A stretch of 39,808 bases of DNA, taken from assembly GCA_903878265.1 (NCBI GenBank), contig CAIRHD010000439.1, positions 1-39,808 on the forward strand, given 5' to 3'. The notes under the pieces are model-generated. The model worked only from the letters and a program-made list of their open reading frames with translations. It was not told where the DNA came from and ran no database searches. Position numbers and translations under genes: made by a program. Source of the DNA: an uncultured Bacteroidales bacterium. Lineage in GTDB: Bacteria; Bacteroidota; Bacteroidia; Bacteroidales; UBA4417. Positions 36,001 to 39,808 of this stretch are shown piece by piece; within the stretch, counting starts at the first letter, position 1, and every line of letters begins with the position of its first letter.

Positions 36001-38158
36001 AAAACAAAAGAAAGCACAGTTCGAATTGTTGGATAAAGGCACGGTTCAAAACTTCGAATTGCAGATCAGGACAAAATCGGGCAAGGTACTTGATGGCCTT
36101 TTTTCTGCCGAAGTAATCGAGAACCATGAGAACAAGAGCTTTCTGACAGTAATGCTCGATATTACCACGAAGCGGGAGGTAGAGGATAAGCTTCAAAAAA
36201 AGGAACAGCTATACCAATCGTTGATAGAAACTGCCAGTGAAGGCATTGTAGTTGTTCAGGATCATAAAATAAAGTATGCGAACCCTAAAATGTTCAGTAT
36301 TACAGGTTATGGTAATGATGAACTGATAACAACACCATTTATTGAGTTTGTACATCCTGAAGATAAGGAAATTGTGGCGAAAAATCATATCAAGAGGCTT
36401 AAAGGCGAGGCAGTCCCTTCCAGATATCAGCTGAGGGTGTTCCATAAAGACCAGCGTGTAATGTGGATTGAAATGAGCGGTGTAAAAATAGAATGGGATG
36501 GGCAGCCTGCCACAATGAATTTCCTTATGGATATTACAGACCGAAAGCGTGATGAAGCGCACCGCGACCAACAATTTGAATATGTTACAGCTTTGAATAA
36601 AATTGCCGAAATTATTATCTCAGATATGAATCCCGAATCTGTTTTAGAGAAAGCCAACGGCATTATTGGTAAAGTGCTTAACTTAGATCGGGCATTGATC
36701 TATCACGTCTCAATCGAAAAGAACCGGATTACTTCTTTATGCGAATGGTTGAAAAACGATAATCCACTTATTGCTCCTACAAAGGGGAGTTATACTTCTT
36801 TGGAAATGTTTTTAAATGGGTTAACCGAAATTTGGAGGACACACAAATACCTTACGAGTTATTCTGATGAGGTTAATGAGTTTTTTAACAAAGACAATTC
36901 AGCGAAAATTCTTCACGATGATTTAAAAATCAAGAGTTTGATTTGGTATCCCTTTGCTTTTGACCAACAGGGTTACTATTTGTTCACCTTAAACCAAATA
37001 ATAGAGCATAGAAGGTGGACACCGGAGGAAATTCGTTTTCTTGATTCAATTGCAAAGCAAGTAAACCTGGCATTGCTCAAATTGGAGCTGATTGAACAAT
37101 CGAGGCAAGCAGAAAAATCCTTGCGCGAGAACGAATCAAAACTTTTGGCGTCTCAGCGGATTGCACATATTGGCAGTTGGGAGTTAGACGATACGACCCA
37201 CGAATTGTGGTGGTCTGACGAAACTTATCGCATTTTCGGGTATCAACCATTTTCAGTTCTTCCAACAATGGAGCTGTTTTCCCTTAGTGTCCATCCAGAG
37301 GATAGGCAATTTTTGAACGAAACAATTGTTTCCTGTGGGAATTTGCACACCTCAATGAATCTGGAACATCGTATAATTCTGCAAAACGGGGAAGAAAGAA
37401 CTGTTCAAGAGCAAGCTGAAATCAAGTACAACAAAGCCGGTTTGCCGGTTAAATGGGTGGGCACAATACAGGATATTACCATAAAAAAGAAAATTGAACA
37501 AGAATTGAAAAATTCATTCGAGCAGTTGCGCAATTTAACCCAACATATAGAGAGCGTGAGAGAAAGCGAAAGGGTTTCTATTTCGCGCGAACTGCACGAC
37601 GACCTTGGGCAGTCACTTACGGCAATTAAAATAGATTTGAACCTGATCAAAAAAAATGTAGCTGAAAAAGAAACCGTGGTGAAAATCGATAAAGTTTCCA
37701 ATCTTGTAGGCGATACGATAAAAACCGTGCAGCGGCTTACTTCTCAATTGAGGCCGGATATTATTGACGACCTTGGCCTGGAAGCAGCCCTTGAATGGTA
37801 CACAAACGAATTTGCTCAACGGTATGGCATCGATTTATTGCTAAATGTTGAAGCATTCCCGGAGTTCTCCTCTACTGCTTCCCTTAACATTTTCAGGGTA
37901 GTACAGGAAGCCTTAACCAATATTGCCAGGCATTCGAAGGCGACTCGCGTTGAAATAGGATTTGCCGAAACCGATAATTCTTTTATTCTCACCATCTCTG
38001 ATAACGGAATCGGCATAACAGAAAAGGAGAAGACATCCAGAAGCTCTTTTGGCCTCCAAAGCATGAAGGAGAGGGCAATTTCGCTTGGTGGGAATATTGA
38101 AATTTCCGGAAAAAGTGGCACAGGTACAGTTATTAAACTCAGGTTGCCGTTGATTTAA
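33029..38158 (+). CDS. Receiver-first, multi-PAS/GAF hybrid histidine kinase (HisKA_3 type)
   Basis: A 1709-residue protein with no signal peptide or membrane helix, so probably cytosolic. Order: receiver domain (1-125; acidic D11/D12, phospho-acceptor D55 in IIDINMPEMDG, K108); about nine PAS/PAC domains (roughly 155-265, 297-405, 443-555, 573-682, 695-808, 820-930, 938-1050, 1060-1172 and 1365-1490), most ending in a DIT motif; a GAF domain (about 1190-1345) between the last two; and a NarL-class kinase core with phospho-acceptor His1523 in SRELHDDLGQSL and an ATPase domain (EALTNIARHSKA, DNGIGI, GLQSMKERA, GTGTVIKLRLP). It should phosphorylate the LuxR-type regulator 182 nt downstream. The N-terminal receiver suggests input from another kinase. 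Signals sensed are unknown. Confidence 0.93.
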   Translation: MHPLPNILIVDDVPGNLSLIEMFIDKNEANPILALSGAEALQKTKGVELALAIIDINMPEMDGFELATLLNESRLEDKVSIILITGENADENQIIAGYNAGALDLIFKPVDVKILQTKIKVYLDIFCQKRALLRETETIFELNQIAEILKNNGEKYLGYFENAPNGVLVLDEKGKCLEVNKAACILTGFSEAELLQMSFSDLLPAESIDTGMAHVRNVPKPMALKGDMLYKHKSGTVRWWTVESVRISETRFLSFVIDITHRIELEESFRIHQWELEMQNEELIDARNVADEAAKKFSDLYDFAPIGFFTLSKETVIKQLNLSAAQLLGNERTELLNCNFDFFVSNDSKPVFNDFIKRVFKNKCKETVEVKLDIGKSDYLNVLLVGTTIDYGINCLLNVTDISIQKRAEEIIRADEVRKSAAEARRLAEKKLQDSEQILLQAQKISRIGYYITDIKTENWISSPMLDEIFGIDESFVRNIANWSKLVAPDYREKLVKYFYESIENRRGFEMDYKVIRPKDGREVWVSAIGEFDFDTEGKPLRLLGAIQDITERKRSEEAIAETISELEKSQAIAQLGNWKMHIGSNSIISSKENLRIFGFPAGSTCTYQEILDCILPEYHELLNKSVTDALLSKRQYATEIKINKKDTGELRVIYSVIAFSYDTNGKPVSLFGTNRDITLQKQVEEALKQSTDRMELATHAGGIGIWNVDILTDTLIWDDQMFVLYGIDRNNNKLNYESWQSTIHPDDQEKCYNEWQQTFFHNKDYDTEFRVCWPDGSIHMIRAVANIQRDANGKPLGMIGVNWDITKQRQLEEKLKSSEANFREFFESVPDIILVGNELGEVVFANRTAQLQLGFSVGNPGLVQLWDFFPGSAQGESKAIIMASLSRLQNNCNLLIQKSDSTLKPVEAHFWLGKWNGENCIFGLCKDQSEIQASLRKFNKFFYNNPALLAISTNGVFTEVNDKFLLTTEYLEHEVLGKTSEELNLFVNPGKQKKAQFELLDKGTVQNFELQIRTKSGKVLDGLFSAEVIENHENKSFLTVMLDITTKREVEDKLQKKEQLYQSLIETASEGIVVVQDHKIKYANPKMFSITGYGNDELITTPFIEFVHPEDKEIVAKNHIKRLKGEAVPSRYQLRVFHKDQRVMWIEMSGVKIEWDGQPATMNFLMDITDRKRDEAHRDQQFEYVTALNKIAEIIISDMNPESVLEKANGIIGKVLNLDRALIYHVSIEKNRITSLCEWLKNDNPLIAPTKGSYTSLEMFLNGLTEIWRTHKYLTSYSDEVNEFFNKDNSAKILHDDLKIKSLIWYPFAFDQQGYYLFTLNQIIEHRRWTPEEIRFLDSIAKQVNLALLKLELIEQSRQAEKSLRENESKLLASQRIAHIGSWELDDTTHELWWSDETYRIFGYQPFSVLPTMELFSLSVHPEDRQFLNETIVSCGNLHTSMNLEHRIILQNGEERTVQEQAEIKYNKAGLPVKWVGTIQDITIKKKIEQELKNSFEQLRNLTQHIESVRESERVSISRELHDDLGQSLTAIKIDLNLIKKNVAEKETVVKIDKVSNLVGDTIKTVQRLTSQLRPDIIDDLGLEAALEWYTNEFAQRYGIDLLLNVEAFPEFSSTASLNIFRVVQEALTNIARHSKATRVEIGFAETDNSFILTISDNGIGITEKEKTSRSSFGLQSMKERAISLGGNIEISGKSGTGTVIKLRLPLI

Positions 38159-38171
38159 ATAAAATTGTGTA

Positions 38172-38187
38172 TTTTGCGGACGCAAAA
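38172..38187. promoter_or_regulatory. Inverted repeat between kinase and response regulator genes
   Basis: TTTTGCG and CGCAAAA are separated by GA, giving a dyad that can also fold as a 6-bp stem with a GGAC loop. It begins 14 nt after the kinase stop. It could be an operator or a weak terminator. Confidence 0.4.
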
Positions 38188-38250
38188 CGCAAACACAATA
38201 AAGGGCTTATTCAACAAGGATTGGAGCAACTAATCGGATTTGAAAATATG

Positions 38251-38322
38251 ACCCAATCCCTGATGGGGCGAAATTAACGATGGGAGGCAGTTCTTCGAGA
38301 ACCCATTCCCTGAAAGGGCGAA
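38251..38322 (+). repeat. Two 22-nt direct repeats with hairpins in the response regulator leader
   Basis: The copies 38251-38272 (ACCCAATCCCTGATGGGGCG and AA) and 38301-38322 (ACCCATTCCCTGAAAGGGCG and AA) agree at 19 of 22 positions and start exactly 50 nt apart. Each contains a small CCC/GGG hairpin. Between them GTTCT (38290-38294) pairs with AGAAC (38298-38302), and ATGGG (38280-38284) can pair with CCCAT (38302-38306), competing with the second copy's own hairpin. The second copy ends 18 nt before the ATG. Confidence 0.65.
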
Positions 38323-38340
38323 CAAACAAATCAACTTCTT

Positions 38341-38967
38341 ATGAAAATCCTTATTTGTGATGACCATAAAATTGTGCGCGACGGCCTAAGGCGGATCCTT
38401 CAGCAGCAGCAAGAAACTACATTTATTAGCGAAGCTGCAAATGGGGATGAAGCAATAAGCCTGTTAAAAACCGAATTGTTCGATATAGTTTTATTGGATA
38501 TTACCCTTCCTGGAAGGAGCGGGTTAGAAGTGCTGCAATCGGTAAAGCAAAAATGGCCATCAACAAACGTATTGATGTTGAGCATGCACCCACAGGAACA
38601 GTATGCCATACGTGCGTTAAAACTTGGGGCTTCAGGCTATCTTACTAAAGATGCAGCTTCCGAAGAGTTGCTTGAGGCTGTGCAAAAAGTAGCGAAAGGT
38701 GGAAAATATATTTCACATTCACTTGCCGAAAATCTCGCACTGCATGTTGGCAGCGATGAATATCAACAAAAACATGATATACTTTCTGTTCGCGAATTTG
38801 AAATTTTAATAAAACTTGCCAATGGAAAATCGCTGCAAGAAATTGGAAACGAGCTTTTTATATCCATCAAAACAGTGAGCACCTACCGAAGCCGCATTAT
38901 GGAAAAAATGGAATTGAGCAAAAATACCGACCTTACAAAATATTGCATCGAAAACAAATTGATATAA
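38341..38967 (+). CDS. NarL/FixJ-family response regulator
   Basis: A 208-residue DNA-binding regulator. The receiver domain spans about 1-120 with acidic D7/D8, phospho-acceptor D53 (DIVLLDITLPGRSG) and the LTKDAA segment with the conserved Lys. A LuxR-type helix-turn-helix fills about 144-206 (LSVREFEILIKLANGKSLQE; ELFISIKTVSTYRSRIMEKM). It is the expected partner of the HisKA_3 kinase just upstream, since that kinase class pairs with NarL-type regulators. The 182-nt gap between them holds dyads and a direct repeat, so its expression may be controlled separately from the kinase. Target genes are not evident. Confidence 0.95.
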   Translation: MKILICDDHKIVRDGLRRILQQQQETTFISEAANGDEAISLLKTELFDIVLLDITLPGRSGLEVLQSVKQKWPSTNVLMLSMHPQEQYAIRALKLGASGYLTKDAASEELLEAVQKVAKGGKYISHSLAENLALHVGSDEYQQKHDILSVREFEILIKLANGKSLQEIGNELFISIKTVSTYRSRIMEKMELSKNTDLTKYCIENKLI

Positions 38968-39212
38968 GCCCATTGTTTTTTACTGATTATCCATTATTGA
39001 CAAGTTGAAGAAAAGTTATAAAACATATATCCTTTTTTTATCTTGCAACTTTCGCCCTATTATAATTTAATTGTTTTGAATTCGTACATCTTAGTGAAAC
39101 TATCTAAATAACTTCCCCGAAACAAAAATCGGAATCTCCTTATTAATATGTATAAAACTCCACTTATGGATGTGTCGTTTATCAAACATAACGTCCCTGA
39201 CGGGCATATGCG

Positions 39213-39808
39213 TCAACTTAATTCTGTTTCGTTCATCAATTGTTGGATAAAATTAGTCCGGGAACGAATATCATACGAGCAGTATTTTACAAGGTTTGTT
39301 TTTGCAATTTCAATATCAGCACTGTTGTTAGGCAGGTCTAATGCAAATGCAATCATGATGGTTAAAAAATCCAGGTTTTGGGTTAAAAAGTTGAAGAGTT
39401 TCAACAAACTTAAATCCCTTTGATGTTCTTTCCTTATTTTGTTAAAACTTGGGCTATATACACAATGCACGTAAATAACGATCATGATAAGCCTTGCGAT
39501 CAACAATGTCCTTAATTGGGATTCAGAAACATCATGGCATTTTGCAAACCCGGCATGGCTTTTCCAGGCTTTAAAAATGATTTCAATCCGCCACCGCAGA
39601 GAATATAGTTTATAAATTTGTTGGAAACTGGCAGATTCTTTCGGGATGGTGGTTAAAAAAATTGTCCAACCCATTAAATCCAGCACATCCTTAGAAGGAT
39701 TATGGCCACATGCATCCCTTTTAGCTTTGGCTCTCCTTCGGCTGGCAATCTCCTGGTTCACAGGGACTGCGACAATCCTTACTTTGGTGCGCAGTTCGTT
39801 GTTTAAAC
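39213..39808 (-). CDS. IS4-family transposase, C-terminal part, cut by window edge
   Basis: The reading frame is open to the right edge (198 codons visible), so the gene begins outside the window. The visible part starts with LNNELRTKVRIVAVPVNQEI, contains a basic ASRRRAKAKRDACGHNPSKD segment, LMGWTIFLTTIP, and the IS4 C-terminal signature Y-(2)-R-(3)-E-(6)-K in YSLRWRIEIIFKAWK. It belongs to a different IS4 subgroup from the transposase at 22615. The catalytic aspartates lie outside or near the edge and cannot be judged. The plus-strand open frame over the same DNA (39148-39423) is a shadow. Confidence 0.85.
   Translation of the reverse strand, partial: LNNELRTKVRIVAVPVNQEIASRRRAKAKRDACGHNPSKDVLDLMGWTIFLTTIPKESASFQQIYKLYSLRWRIEIIFKAWKSHAGFAKCHDVSESQLRTLLIARLIMIVIYVHCVYSPSFNKIRKEHQRDLSLLKLFNFLTQNLDFLTIMIAFALDLPNNSADIEIAKTNLVKYCSYDIRSRTNFIQQLMNETELS

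Noticed and set aside
33391-38185. Numerous antisense open frames of 60-148 codons within the kinase gene
   Set aside because: They are shadows of a 1709-codon gene with clear domains on the plus strand.
38251-38322. Two 22-nt repeats 50 nt apart as a mini-CRISPR
   Set aside because: Only two copies, three mismatches, repeat shorter than usual, and no cas gene nearby; position before a start codon favours a leader element.
39148-39423. Plus-strand open frame of 91 codons at the right edge
   Set aside because: It is antisense to the conserved C-terminal part of an IS4-family transposase.

Overview
The window is a chromosomal segment from a member of the Bacteroidota, probably an uncultured or environmental relative of the Bacteroidales. 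The evidence is a complete type IX secretion / gliding-motility core (porP/sprF, gldK, gldL, gldM, gldN) with a porW/sprE homologue 3.3 kb upstream of it, a cargo-like enzyme with a type A C-terminal sorting domain, SprB-type repeats in a pseudogene, Bacteroidota-type promoters (TTTG or TTG, then about 19-23 nt, then TAnnTTTG), AT-rich DNA and frequent TTG starts.

Layout. 1-3.6 kb: three plus-strand envelope genes (PagL-like acyloxyacyl hydrolase, head-GIN lipoprotein, polytopic membrane protein). 3.8-12.2 kb, minus strand: pheT; then a sigma-54-type activator, lptE, a conserved hypothetical gene and secG as a likely operon; then groES-groEL. Terminator hairpins separate these three units. 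12.4-13.5 kb: plus-strand secreted zinc phosphodiesterase/nuclease. 13.7-22.2 kb, minus strand: recG, then the T9SS operon read porP-gldK-gldL-gldM-gldN. 22.6-23.9 kb: an IS4-family transposase whose two catalytic aspartates both read glycine. 24.0-28.2 kb, minus strand: MFS transporter and porW/sprE. 28.5-30.6 kb, plus strand: M23 peptidase and dxr. 30.6-33.0 kb: no intact gene; short repeats, a broken SprB-repeat gene and a cluster of GTTGGAAC-like motifs. 33.0-39.0 kb: a 1709-residue receiver-PAS(9)-GAF histidine kinase and its probable NarL-type response regulator. 39.2 kb to the edge: the C-terminal part of a second, unrelated IS4-family transposase.

How the genes fit together. The window is rich in envelope biogenesis: SecG exports precursors, LptE inserts LPS, the PagL-like enzyme may trim lipid A, GldK-N with PorP and PorW form the outer-membrane secretion machine and its motor, and the 12.4 kb enzyme is a likely T9SS substrate. 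The pseudogene is probably a lost T9SS-exported adhesin.

No obviously new defence or mobile system is present. The most unusual items are the intact but apparently catalytically dead transposase, the very large receiver-first kinase with a structured 22-nt direct repeat in its partner's leader, and several short tandem-repeat families in intergenic DNA. I found no tRNA or rRNA gene and no CRISPR array.
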